Shown here: positions 55,807 through 63,819 of the stretch, piece by piece | Layout: every line of letters starts with the position of its first letter | Numbering within the stretch: position 1 is the first letter of the stretch | NCBI GenBank assembly: GCA_026125285.1 | Contig: JAHCLO010000034.1 | Span: 1-64,000 of the forward strand | DNA from: Verrucomicrobiia bacterium | GTDB lineage: Bacteria > Verrucomicrobiota > Verrucomicrobiia > Limisphaerales > JADLHS01 | DNA length: 64,000 nt | Direction of reading: 5' to 3' | The notes under the pieces: model-generated | The model's input: the letters and a program-made list of their open reading frames with translations, nothing else | Database searches by the model: none | Told to the model about the DNA's origin: nothing | Made by a program: the position numbers and the translations under genes

Positions 55807-57984
55807 ATGACCACGTTTCCTGATTATACCAAAATTGAATTGAACCCTACGCCCGCGCCGGTGACATTTGAGCAATGGCGGGCGCGGTTCGAGGTCGAGA
55901 CGGGCAAATCACTCAACGATTGGGTGCATCAAACGCTCGAACAGATCGCGGTGCAACCGCTCTACACCGAAGCGGACCTCGCCCAGTGCGAACATCTCGA
56001 CACCATGCCGGGCCTCGCGCCGTTCGTCCGGGGGCCGTACGGTTCGATGTATGTGACGAAGCCGTGGACGGTGCGGCAATACGCCGGGTTCTCCACGGCG
56101 GAAGAATCAAACGCGTTTTATCGCCGCAACATCGCGGCGGGGCAGCAAGGCTTGTCCGTGGCATTCGATCTGCCGACCCATCGCGGTTACGACTCGGATC
56201 ATCCGCGCGCGTTTGCCGACGTGGGCAAGGCTGGCGTGGCGGTGGACTCGATCCTCGACATGAAGGTGCTGTTCGACAGCATTCCGCTCGATCGCATCTC
56301 CGTTTCCATGACGATGAACGGCGCGGTGCTGCCGATTCTCGCGTTTTACATCGTCGCCGCTGAGGAGCAGGGCGTCCCGCTCGACAAACTCTCGGGCACG
56401 ATCCAGAACGACATCCTCAAGGAATACATGGTGCGGAACACCTACATTTATCCGCCCGCGCCTTCGATGCGCATCATCGCCGACATCTTCAGCTTCACCT
56501 CTCAGAAGATGCCGAAGTTCAATTCCATCTCCATCTCCGGCTATCACATGCAGGAAGCGGGCGCGACGGCGGATTTGGAAATGGCGTACACGCTTGCGGA
56601 CGGATTGGAGTATGTGCGCACCGGTATCAAAGCGGGCATTGACATTGATGCGTTTGCGCCGCGCCTGTCGTTCTTCTGGGCGCAGGGCAAAAACTTCTTC
56701 ATGGAAATCGCCAAGATGCGCGCCGCGCGGGCGCTGTGGGCGAAACTCATCAAGCAGTTCAATCCGAAGAATCCCAAATCCATGGCGCTGCGGACGCACT
56801 CGCAGACGTCGGGTTGGTCATTGACGGAGCAAGATCCATTCAACAACGTCGCGCGCACGTGCATCGAGGCGATGGCGGCGACGCTCGGGCACACGCAGTC
56901 GTTGCACACCAATGCGCTCGATGAAGCCATCGCGTTGCCGACGGATTTCTCGGCGCGCATCGCGCGGAACACGCAGTTGTTGCTCCAGGAGGAAACCGGC
57001 ATCTGCAAAGTGATTGATCCGTGGGGCGGCTCGTTCTACGTCGAGGCGTTGACGAATGAAATCATGCGGCGCGCGTGGGGACATATTCAGGAAGTGGAAG
57101 CGCTCGGCGGCATGGCGAAGGCGATTGAGACGGGGCTGCCGAAGTTGCGCATCGAAGAAGCGGCGGCGCGGCGGCAGGCACACATTGATTCCGGCAAGGA
57201 AGCGATCATCGGCGTGAACACGTTGCGCCTGGAGAAAGCCGAGAAGCTCGACGTACTCGAAGTGGATAATACCGCCGTGCGCGATTCGCAAATCAAGCGG
57301 CTGCAAAAACTGAAAGCCGAACGCGACAACGCCAAGGTGAACGCGTGTCTGGAGGCGTTGTCCAAAGCAGCGGAAGGTGGTCAGGGTAATTTGCTTGCGC
57401 TGGCAGTGGACGCAGCGCGGGCGCGGGCGTCGTTGGGCGAAATCTCGTTCGCGCTGGAAAAACATTTCAACCGGCACAAAGCCGTCATCCGATCTGTGAG
57501 TGGCGTGTATCAATCTGAATTTGGGCAGGACCCGCAAATCGAGCAGGTCCGCAAACTGACGGACAGTTTCGCGGAGAAGGATGGGCGGCGTCCGCGCATT
57601 CTCATCGCGAAGATGGGCCAGGACGGTCACGACCGCGGCGCGAAGGTGGTGGCGACCGCCTACGCTGATCTCGGTTTCGATGTGGACATCGGCCCGCTGT
57701 TCCAACAGCCGGACGAAGCCGCGCGCATGGCGGCGGAGAACGACGTGCATATAGTGGGCATCAGTTCACTCGCGGGCGGACACAAGACGTTGCTGGTGCA
57801 GTTGCGCGACGAACTCAAGAAGATCGGGCGTGAGGACATCATGATCGTGGTCGGCGGCGTCATCCCGCCGCAGGATTATGATTTTCTGAAAGCGAACGGC
57901 GCGGCGGCGGTGTTTGGGCCGGGCACGTTCATTCCCGATGCGGCGAAGGAAATTTTGACGCAGTTGAATCAAGCGTTGGATTGA
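55807..57984 (+). CDS. mutB: Methylmalonyl-CoA mutase large (catalytic) subunit
   Basis: 725 residues. N-terminal barrel with [60 protein letters not shown] and [19 protein letters not shown]; the C-terminal cobalamin domain has [12 protein letters not shown] (DxHxxG, His below cobalt) and [15 protein letters not shown]. It catalyses the adenosylcobalamin-dependent interconversion of succinyl-CoA and methylmalonyl-CoA. It is followed by meaB, the chaperone-GTPase for this enzyme. Confidence 0.96.
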   Translation: MTTFPDYTKIELNPTPAPVTFEQWRARFEVETGKSLNDWVHQTLEQIAVQPLYTEADLAQCEHLDTMPGLAPFVRGPYGSMYVTKPWTVRQYAGFSTAEESNAFYRRNIAAGQQGLSVAFDLPTHRGYDSDHPRAFADVGKAGVAVDSILDMKVLFDSIPLDRISVSMTMNGAVLPILAFYIVAAEEQGVPLDKLSGTIQNDILKEYMVRNTYIYPPAPSMRIIADIFSFTSQKMPKFNSISISGYHMQEAGATADLEMAYTLADGLEYVRTGIKAGIDIDAFAPRLSFFWAQGKNFFMEIAKMRAARALWAKLIKQFNPKNPKSMALRTHSQTSGWSLTEQDPFNNVARTCIEAMAATLGHTQSLHTNALDEAIALPTDFSARIARNTQLLLQEETGICKVIDPWGGSFYVEALTNEIMRRAWGHIQEVEALGGMAKAIETGLPKLRIEEAAARRQAHIDSGKEAIIGVNTLRLEKAEKLDVLEVDNTAVRDSQIKRLQKLKAERDNAKVNACLEALSKAAEGGQGNLLALAVDAARARASLGEISFALEKHFNRHKAVIRSVSGVYQSEFGQDPQIEQVRKLTDSFAEKDGRRPRILIAKMGQDGHDRGAKVVATAYADLGFDVDIGPLFQQPDEAARMAAENDVHIVGISSLAGGHKTLLVQLRDELKKIGREDIMIVVGGVIPPQDYDFLKANGAAAVFGPGTFIPDAAKEILTQLNQALD

Positions 57985-58056
57985 TGCGGCCTGGTGATTA
58001 CAAAGCTTACGATGAAGATGTTCGCAGTCGCCACGACGAAGCGAGGCGGCAGCCGC

Positions 58057-58190
58057 GTAGCGCAGGTTGGCAACCTGCTGTTTCGCAGGCTGGTAGCCTG
58101 CGGGGCGTTCGACGCGGCTGGCGGCGCTGGATGTGCCGAAAGCCTGCCGACTGCCAGTCGGCGATACAGCAGACTGCCAGTCTGCGCTAC
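58057..58190. repeat. REPIN-like palindrome, GTAG/CTAC type, copy 1
   Basis: 134 bp starting GTAGCGCAG and ending CTGCGCTAC (outer inverted repeat). Inside are four hairpins: CAGGTTGGCAACCTG, CAGGCTGGTAGCCTG, GACTGCCAGTC and AGACTGCCAGTCT. It fills most of the 221-bp gap between mutB and meaB. GTAG ahead of a hairpin is the signature bound by REP-associated transposases of Y1 type. Confidence 0.75.
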
Positions 58191-58205
58191 GGATGGAGTG
58201 GACGC

Positions 58206-59240
58206 ATGAGCGAAATCTCGACCAACTCCCCTGCGCCGCGCCATCCCCGTCGGTTGACGGTGGAGGACTATGTGGCGGGTGTGTTGGCGGGGGAGCGGGC
58301 GATCTTGGCGCGGGCGATTACTTTGGTGGAAAGCAATTCGCGGTTGCACGAAGCGCAGGCGCAGGAGGTGTTGACGCGCTTGTTGCCGCACACGGGCAAA
58401 GCGAAACGCATTGGCATCACGGGCGTGCCGGGGGTGGGCAAAAGCACGTTCATCGAGACGTTCGGATGTCAGTTGGTGGAGCGCGGGTACAAGCTCGCGG
58501 TGCTGACGATTGATCCGACCAGCGCGCGATCCGGAGGTAGCATTCTCGGCGACAAGACGCGCATGGAAAGACTGAGCGTCGCGCCGAATGCGTTCATCCG
58601 GCCTTCGCCATCGGGCGACAATCTCGGCGGTGTGGCGCGGCGCACGCGCGAGACGATGTTGCTCTGCGAGGCGGCGGGGTTTGACACGGTTCTGGTCGAG
58701 AGCGTGGGTGTGGGGCAGACTGAAATCGCGCTCCGTTCAATGGTGGACTTCTTCCTGTTGTTGTTGCTGCCGGGCGCGGGCGACGAATTGCAGGGCATTA
58801 AAAAAGGCATCGTGGAGATGGCCGATCTGGTGCTGATCAACAAAGCGGATGGCGACAATCGGCTGCGCGCGGAGCACGCGCGGGCGGATCAAGGTGCGGC
58901 GTTGCATTACCTGCAACCAGCAACGCCGGGATGGAAAACGGAAGTCATGCTGGGAGCAGGTTTGACCGGTGAAGGATTGCCGCAGGTGTGGGAACGCATT
59001 GAGAAGTTTTTCGCGGAGTTGCACGCGAGCGGTGTCATCGCCAAGCGGCGGCAGCAACAGACGTTGGAATGGCTGAACGATTTGATCCACGACGAATTGC
59101 GGCGGCGGTTTGATCACGACCCGCGGGTGCTCGCGAAGTTGCCGGAACTGCGGAGCGCGTTGCTGCGCGGGGAAATGACGGCTGTGCGCGCGGCGAATGT
59201 TTTGCTGGAGGCTCACAACGAAGCGGAGCAAAAGTCATGA
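58206..59240 (+). CDS. meaB: MeaB/ArgK-type GTPase chaperone of methylmalonyl-CoA mutase
   Basis: The start at ATG 58206 (MSEISTNSPAPRHPRRLTVEDYV) gives 344 residues; upstream in-frame codons come from the palindromic repeat. P-loop GITGVPGVGKST, switch region SILGDKTRMERL, ESVGVGQTEIAL, GDELQGIKKGIVEMADLVLINKAD (guanine-binding NKAD). It gates cofactor loading and protects the mutase from inactivation. Confidence 0.94.
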   Translation: MSEISTNSPAPRHPRRLTVEDYVAGVLAGERAILARAITLVESNSRLHEAQAQEVLTRLLPHTGKAKRIGITGVPGVGKSTFIETFGCQLVERGYKLAVLTIDPTSARSGGSILGDKTRMERLSVAPNAFIRPSPSGDNLGGVARRTRETMLLCEAAGFDTVLVESVGVGQTEIALRSMVDFFLLLLLPGAGDELQGIKKGIVEMADLVLINKADGDNRLRAEHARADQGAALHYLQPATPGWKTEVMLGAGLTGEGLPQVWERIEKFFAELHASGVIAKRRQQQTLEWLNDLIHDELRRRFDHDPRVLAKLPELRSALLRGEMTAVRAANVLLEAHNEAEQKS

Positions 59241-59280
59241 ACGCGCAAAACATCCTGGAGCGACTGCTGGATGGTGTGAC

Positions 59281-59591
59281 GCTCGCCCTCACCCCGGCCC
59301 TCTCCCCCGGGGAGAGGGAGAATGGCACGCCGTCACTGGTTAATTGCGGATGGTTTGGCTTGTCGTGCGCGTTCGCATCAAGTCACCAACCGCCGTCGCC
59401 GGCACTGCGAGTGAGCAAATTCGCAGTTCGCCCCGATTGCTGTTCCCTCTCCATGAACGGAGCGCGGAGCATTGCTCCGCGTGTCGAGCCGAGCGGGGCA
59501 ATGCTCCGCGCTCCAGTTCGGGGGTTCAAAGCGCGAACTGGGGTTGGGCGAAATCTCTCCCCGGGGGAGAGGGTCAGGGTGAGGGCGGGCG
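59281..59591. repeat. CCTCACCCCGG inverted-repeat element, copy 3, with a nested REPIN-like unit
   Basis: It starts GCTCGCCCTCACCCCGGCCC and ends in an imperfect reverse complement (CTCTCCCCGGGGGAGAGGGT ... GAGGGCGGGC). The 311-bp element contains the GGAG/CTCC palindrome (59459-59514). It also carries TTCGGGGGTTCAAAGCGCGA, the inverted form of a sequence flanking the copy at 53219. It covers the whole meaB-mce spacer. Confidence 0.7.
59459..59514. repeat. REPIN-like palindrome, GGAG/CTCC type, copy 2
   Basis: 56 bp, GGAGCGCGGAGCATTGCTCC ... GGGGCAATGCTCCGCGCTCC, the same length and layout as 53219-53274, with a few differences in the centre. The flanking 'AGTTCGGGGGTTCAAAGC' is the reverse complement of the flank of copy 1, so the larger units are inverted relative to each other. 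Confidence 0.75.
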
Positions 59592-59623
59592 TTGAACACA
59601 CTTTTGGCAACCACTGAAACTTT

Positions 59624-60034
59624 ATGATCAAGAAAATTGACCACCTGGGCATCGCGGTGAAATCACTCGATGAAGCGGTGCCGTATTATGAGAAAGCACT
59701 CGGCTTGAAATGCGAGCATCGCGAAGAAGTGCCGTCGCAGAAAGTGCGCACCGCGTTCTTTCACTGTGGCGAGGTCCACATTGAATTGCTCGAACCCACC
59801 GATCCGGAGAGTCCGATTGCGAAGTTTCTGGAAAAGAATCCGGCGGGCGGCATTCATCACGTCGCGTTTGGAACGGATGATGTGCAGGGTCAATTGCAAC
59901 AGGCGGCGGACGCGGGCGTGAAGTTGATTCACGACAAGCCGTTTGATGGCGCGGGCGGCAAGCTCGTGGCGTTTTTGCATCCGAAATCCACTTATGGCGT
60001 GCTCACGGAATTTTGCATGCCGAAACCGAACTGA
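59624..60034 (+). CDS. mce: Methylmalonyl-CoA epimerase
   Basis: 136 residues with the VOC-fold pattern: KIDHLGIAVKSLDEAVPYYE, HIELLEPTDPESPIAKFLEK, GGIHHVAFGTDDV and KLVAFLHPKSTYGVLTEFCM. It contains the His/Glu metal ligands of the family. It interconverts (R)- and (S)-methylmalonyl-CoA, linking the mutase to the biotin-dependent carboxyltransferase. Confidence 0.95.
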   Translation: MIKKIDHLGIAVKSLDEAVPYYEKALGLKCEHREEVPSQKVRTAFFHCGEVHIELLEPTDPESPIAKFLEKNPAGGIHHVAFGTDDVQGQLQQAADAGVKLIHDKPFDGAGGKLVAFLHPKSTYGVLTEFCMPKPN

Positions 60035-60039
60035 ATTCA

Positions 60040-60206
60040 AACCACGAATGGACACGAATAGACACGAATGGAGCGCGGGCTTTAGCCCGCTTCAGCGTGC
60101 GAGCGGTATTTGTGGTTCGCACTTCTCCTGCGTGGTGGCGCTGAAGCGGCCTGAAGGCCGCGCTCCAGCCGGTTTGATTCGTGTTCCTTCGTGTCCATTC
60201 GTGGTT
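60040..60206. mobile_element. MITE-like element with 19-bp terminal inverted repeats
   Basis: The 167-bp element begins AACCACGAATGGACACGAA (60040-60058) and ends with the exact reverse complement (60188-60206). A GGAG/CTCC REPIN-like palindrome (60070-60166) is nested inside. No coding capacity. It fills the gap between the epimerase and 12S genes and ends 16 bp before the 12S start codon. Confidence 0.7.
60070..60166. repeat. REPIN-like palindrome, GGAG/CTCC type, copy 3
   Basis: 97 bp starting GGAGC, hairpin GCGGGCTTTAGCCCGC (60075-60090), a 55-bp centre containing the CAGCG/CGCTG arms, then inverted hairpin GCGGCCTGAAGGCCGC (60146-60161), ending CTCC. The hairpin sequences differ from copies 1 and 2, so it belongs to another subgroup. 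Confidence 0.7.
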
Positions 60207-60222
60207 AAAACCTGAAGAATTT

Positions 60223-61776
60223 ATGGCCATACCGAAATCATTCCTCGAAGAACTGGAAAAGAAACGCGCTGCTGCCCGACTGGGCGGGGGGGCGGACAAA
60301 CTCGAAGCGCGCCACAAGAAGGGCGTGATGACCGCGCGCGACCGGCTCAATGAATTGTTCCAAACAGGAACGTTTCAAGAGTCCGGCATGCACGCGGACC
60401 ACGATTGCCACAACTTCGGCATGGAAAAGAAATCCCTGCCGGGCGACGGCGTGGTGACGGGCACGGGATTGGTGGACGGGCGCGCAGTGGCGGCGTTCAG
60501 CCAGGACTTCACCGTGGGCGGCGGCGCGCTGGGCCGCATTCACGCGAAGAAGATTTGCGACGTGATGGAACACGCGCTCAAGGCCGGCTGTCCGATTGTG
60601 GGTTTCAACGATTCCGGCGGCGCGCGGATTCAGGAAGGTGACGATTCACTGTCCGGTTACGGGCAGGTGTTTTTCCGCAACGTGCTGGTGTCGGGGGTGG
60701 TGCCGCAGATTGCGGTGATCGCCGGGCCGTGCGCGGGCGGAGCGGCATATTCGCCGGCGTTGATGGATTTCATCGTCATGGTGAAGGACAGCGCCAACAT
60801 GTTCATTTGCGGGCCGGAGGTCATTCAGGCGGTCACCGGCCAGAAATGCACGATGGCCGAGATCGGCAGCGCGCAGGCGCACGCCAGCGTGAGCGGCAAC
60901 ATTCATTTCGTGGCCGAGAACGACGCGGACGCGGTGCGGATCGTGAAGAAACTGCTGTCGTTTCTGCCGTCGAACAACGTGATGGACCCGCCGCATCATC
61001 CGACCACACAACTGGACCTGAGCACCGACACCGAGTTCAACAAGCTCGTGCCAGACGATTCCAAGAATCCGATGGACGTCACAAAAGTCATCGCGCGCCT
61101 GGTGGACAAGGGCGATTACCTCGAAGTGATGAAGGAATTCGCGAAGAACATCGTGATCTGCTTCGCGCGCATCCAGGGCATCGTGGTGGGCATCATTGCG
61201 AATCAATCGGCGGTGAAGGCGGGCACGCTGGACATTGATGCGTCGGACAAGGCGGCGCGGTTCATCCGGTTCTGCAACGTGTTCAACATTCCCATCGTGA
61301 ACCTGGTGGACGTGCCCGGCTTCCTGCCGGGCGTGGCGCAGGAACGCGGCGGCATCATCCGGCACGGCGCGAAGATGCTGTTCGCCTACGCCTCGGCAAC
61401 TGTGCCCAAGATCACGGTGATTTTGCGCAAAGCCTACGGCGGCGCGTATCTCGCCATGTGCAGCGCGGACATGGGCGCGGACGCGGTTTACGCGTGGCCG
61501 ACCGCCGAGATCGCTGTGATGGGTGCGGAAGGCGCGGTGAAAATTCTCTACAAACGCGAGATCGCCGCCGCGGCGGATCCGAAGAAAGAGGAAGCGAAAC
61601 TGGTGGCGGATTATCGCGCCCACTTCTGTTCGCCTTACGAAGCGGCGAAGAAGGCGATGATCAACGACGTGATCGCACCGGCGGAAACGCGCGCGGTGGT
61701 TTCGCTCGCGTTGCGCAACTTGTTGAGTAAACGTGAAACGCGGCCACCGAAGAAGCACGGGACGATTCCGTTGTGA
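60223..61776 (+). CDS. Acyl-CoA carboxylase carboxyltransferase (12S/MmdA-type) subunit
   Basis: The start at ATG 60223 gives 517 residues. Crotonase-like double domain: KKGVMTARDRLNELFQTGTF, FSQDFTVGGGALGRIHAKKI, GFNDSGGARIQEGDDSLSGY, IAGPCAGGAAYSPALMDF, then NLVDVPGFLPGVAQERGGII and RKAYGGAYLAMCS. It moves carboxyl between biotin and propionyl-/methylmalonyl-CoA. Together with the 5S-like subunit and the carrier, it forms a transcarboxylase or a methylmalonyl-CoA decarboxylase/carboxylase. No biotin carboxylase subunit is seen in the window. Confidence 0.92.
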   Translation: MAIPKSFLEELEKKRAAARLGGGADKLEARHKKGVMTARDRLNELFQTGTFQESGMHADHDCHNFGMEKKSLPGDGVVTGTGLVDGRAVAAFSQDFTVGGGALGRIHAKKICDVMEHALKAGCPIVGFNDSGGARIQEGDDSLSGYGQVFFRNVLVSGVVPQIAVIAGPCAGGAAYSPALMDFIVMVKDSANMFICGPEVIQAVTGQKCTMAEIGSAQAHASVSGNIHFVAENDADAVRIVKKLLSFLPSNNVMDPPHHPTTQLDLSTDTEFNKLVPDDSKNPMDVTKVIARLVDKGDYLEVMKEFAKNIVICFARIQGIVVGIIANQSAVKAGTLDIDASDKAARFIRFCNVFNIPIVNLVDVPGFLPGVAQERGGIIRHGAKMLFAYASATVPKITVILRKAYGGAYLAMCSADMGADAVYAWPTAEIAVMGAEGAVKILYKREIAAAADPKKEEAKLVADYRAHFCSPYEAAKKAMINDVIAPAETRAVVSLALRNLLSKRETRPPKKHGTIPL

Positions 61777-61810
61777 ACCTTGGGCGTAACGAATCATGAA
61801 CTTGATAAAT

Positions 61811-61974
61811 GCCCTCACCCCGGCCTTCTCCCATCCGATGGGAGAGGGAGAATCTTCCGCCGCTGGTTTAAAATGTCGTGTGGCGGCGATTGCGGGATGG
61901 TCTTACGAACAACGGCGAGTGTTCGAAACCTGTTCCCCTCTCCCGTCGGACGGGAGAGGGGTCAGGGGTGAGGG
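61811..61974. repeat. CCTCACCCCGG inverted-repeat element, copy 4
   Basis: 164 bp between the 12S and OadG-like genes. Left GCCCTCACCCCGGCCTTCTC with hairpin CTCCCATCCGATGGGAG; right CTCTCCCGTCGGACGGGAGAG with GGTCAGGGGTGAGGG. It is the most diverged copy of the family here. Confidence 0.6.
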
Positions 61975-62004
61975 TTATGCGCTTCGCAATCTCGGAACTG
62001 AATT

Positions 62005-62400
62005 ATGAATCCCACTCCTCCTCCTGACGATCTGTCACCCGCCGAGTCGAACCTCGGCAAGGTGCTGGCACTCATTCATCGCGTGTTACCGCGCCTTGAC
62101 GACCCGGCCCGCAAGGCCGAGGTGCAATCCGCGTTGAGCAAGGCCGCTTCGTTCTTGGAAGCGGCGCGGGCGGCGCACAGCGGCGGCGTGGCCAGCCTGC
62201 CGCCGATTGGTTCGCAACAGGTCGCCACGGCGGTGGCGCCAGAAATCGCGGCCGTGATTGCGGCGGCGGTGTCCGTGATTCTCGACCGGCCGTATCGGCT
62301 CGTTTCCGTGCAACAGGTGACGGTGCCCGTTGTGCCGCATCTCAACGTCTGGGCGGTGGAAGGCCGCACGCAGATTTTCATGTCCCATAAAGTCCGTTGA
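62005..62400 (+). CDS. Small OadG/MmdD-like accessory protein without membrane anchor
   Basis: 131 residues from ATG 62005. The C-terminal part, PEIAAVIAAAVSVILDRPYR then VWAVEGRTQIFMSHKVR, resembles the soluble tail of gamma/delta subunits of Na+-pumping decarboxylases (OadG/MmdD), which bind partner subunits and sometimes zinc. The N-terminal half is helical, not a membrane span. It sits between the 12S and carrier genes, so it likely belongs to the carboxyltransferase complex as an assembly factor. Confidence 0.55.
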   Translation: MNPTPPPDDLSPAESNLGKVLALIHRVLPRLDDPARKAEVQSALSKAASFLEAARAAHSGGVASLPPIGSQQVATAVAPEIAAVIAAAVSVILDRPYRLVSVQQVTVPVVPHLNVWAVEGRTQIFMSHKVR

Positions 62401-62417
62401 ACCCTTTACCAAATCGC

Positions 62418-62852
62418 ATGATCAAACGACTTCGCGTCACCGTGGATGGCAACTCTTACGACGTCACCGTCGAGTTGCCCGATGAAACCAGTGCGGCGCC
62501 CGGCGTCATTGCGCCGCCCCTGCCCTCAGCGCCAGCCGCCAGCGCCCCGGCAGCGCCCGCTTCGCCGCCGCCCGCCGCCGCTCCCGCTGCACCCGCAGCA
62601 GCAGTAGCAGCCGCACCGGCGGCTTCCGGTCCGGCGGGTCCGGGCGATGTGCCCAGTCCGCTGGCCGGTCGCGTGACGGCAGTTGTGGTGGCCGTGGGCC
62701 AGGAAGTGAAGGAAGGCGATCATCTCATCACGCTCGAAGCGATGAAGATGAACACGTTCGTCTTCGCGCCCAAGAGTGGCAAGGTCACCGAAGTTAAAAC
62801 CGCCGTCGGCGCGACGGTCGAGGAAGGACAGGCATTGGTCAGTATTGGATAG
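62418..62852 (+). CDS. Biotin carrier protein (transcarboxylase 1.3S/BCCP-type)
   Basis: The start at ATG 62418 gives 144 residues. N-terminal docking strand MIKRLRVTVDGNSYDVTVEL, a long Ala/Pro-rich flexible linker, and a biotinyl domain GDVPSPLAGRVTAVVVAVGQ ... LEAMKMNTFVF with biotinylated K110 in EAMKM. It carries carboxyl between the 5S-like and 12S-like active sites. The biotin ligase gene follows 17 bp later. Confidence 0.94.
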   Translation: MIKRLRVTVDGNSYDVTVELPDETSAAPGVIAPPLPSAPAASAPAAPASPPPAAAPAAPAAAVAAAPAASGPAGPGDVPSPLAGRVTAVVVAVGQEVKEGDHLITLEAMKMNTFVFAPKSGKVTEVKTAVGATVEEGQALVSIG

Positions 62853-62869
62853 CGAGCTGCAACGCAGCG

Positions 62870-63811
62870 ATGCGAGGTTTCGTGAGGATTGAATTAACAG
62901 ACAGCCGGCAAGTGCTCGCTGATGCTGGTAGCCGCCGAGGTAACGAGGCGGACTCGCTCGGATTGCGTCGTTCTCCGCCTCCTCACGTCGGCGGCTACGA
63001 TGTTACGGCGGAGTTCTGGACGTTGCACGAGTATGCCGAAGTCACGTCCACCAATCTGATCGCCGCGAAGCTGCCCGCGTGGCATGCGGTGCGGGCGGAT
63101 ACACAATCGGCGGGACGCGGACGGTTTCAACGGAATTGGGTTTCCGACGCGGGCGGACTGTGGCTGTCCGCAGTCGTGCCGGTGGAAACCAATTCGCCTG
63201 CGTGGCGAATGTTGCCGCTGGCGACGGGCGTTGCGGTGTGCGAGGTGTTGCGCGGCTTGGGCGTGAAGGAACTCCGGTTGCGCTGGCCCAATGACGTGCT
63301 TGTGGGCGACCGCAAATTGGCGGGTTTGTTGATTGACCAGTTTCAGGCCGGGCTGGCGGTGGTGGGCATCGGCATCAATGTCACAAACCAACCGCACACC
63401 CGCGACGCGGCCTTGAACGGCCACGTCGCGCGCCTGGCGGATTTGGTTTCGCCGCTGCCAACATTGCGGGAATTGGCGGAGCGGGTGCTGAGTTCGCTGC
63501 GCGGGGTCTGGCAGGAATTGAATGGTGGCTTTGATTGCGCCGAGACATTGGTAGAGCGAAAGCTTTTGCCGCCGGGCTTGAAGCCCGGCTCTACGGCAGG
63601 CAGGGATGCCTGCCGCTACACGTCATTGTTGCCACGCGTGAACGCGCTGTGGGATTTGCCGCGCCGCGTGCAGCTCGACCTGGACGGCACGCTGGTCGAG
63701 GGTGAATTTGCGGGCGTGGACGCCGGTGGCCGTTTGCGCCTGCGTTTGCCGGGCGATGTGAACCAGTTTTTTGAACCGCAAGAGGTGAAGCTCCTGCGCG
63801 ACATTCCCTGA
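62870..63811 (+). CDS. birA: Biotin-[protein] ligase interrupted by palindromic repeats
   Basis: 313 residues in the open frame from ATG 62870, with no DNA-binding domain. The catalytic domain has ADTQSAGRGRFQRNWVSD (GRGRxxR), LRWPNDVLVGDRKLAGLLI and VGIGINVTNQP; the C-terminal domain follows residue 215. Residues about 20-43 are encoded by a 71-bp repeat (62928-62998) and 228-250 by a 69-bp repeat (63551-63619), neither part of the family. It biotinylates the carrier of the preceding gene. The native start may be elsewhere (see findings). Confidence 0.85.
   Translation: MRGFVRIELTDSRQVLADAGSRRGNEADSLGLRRSPPPHVGGYDVTAEFWTLHEYAEVTSTNLIAAKLPAWHAVRADTQSAGRGRFQRNWVSDAGGLWLSAVVPVETNSPAWRMLPLATGVAVCEVLRGLGVKELRLRWPNDVLVGDRKLAGLLIDQFQAGLAVVGIGINVTNQPHTRDAALNGHVARLADLVSPLPTLRELAERVLSSLRGVWQELNGGFDCAETLVERKLLPPGLKPGSTAGRDACRYTSLLPRVNALWDLPRRVQLDLDGTLVEGEFAGVDAGGRLRLRLPGDVNQFFEPQEVKLLRDIP
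62928..62998. repeat. REPIN-like palindrome, GTAG/CTAC type, at the birA 5' end
   Basis: 71 bp: GTAGCCGCCGAGGTAACGAG with stem CCGCC/GGCGG, a 21-bp centre, then CCGCCTCCTCACGTCGGCGG and CTAC. Inverted pair with the GTAG tetranucleotide outside. Its length is not a multiple of three, so it changes the frame of anything translated across it. Confidence 0.75.
63551..63619. repeat. REPIN-like palindrome, GTAG/CTAC type, within birA
   Basis: 69 bp from GTAGAGC to CTAC. It has hairpins GCCGGGCTTGAAGCCCGGC and GGCAGGCAGGGATGCCTGCC, each followed by (T/G)CTAC, and an outer GTAGAGC/GCTCTAC pair. 69 bp is 23 codons, so the birA frame is kept across it. Confidence 0.75.
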
Positions 63812-63819
63812 ATTATTCC

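Noticed and set aside
57981-58205. Upstream extension of MeaB to 419 residues
   Set aside because: The extra 75 codons are encoded by the palindromic repeat, and the family begins at the ATG at 58206.
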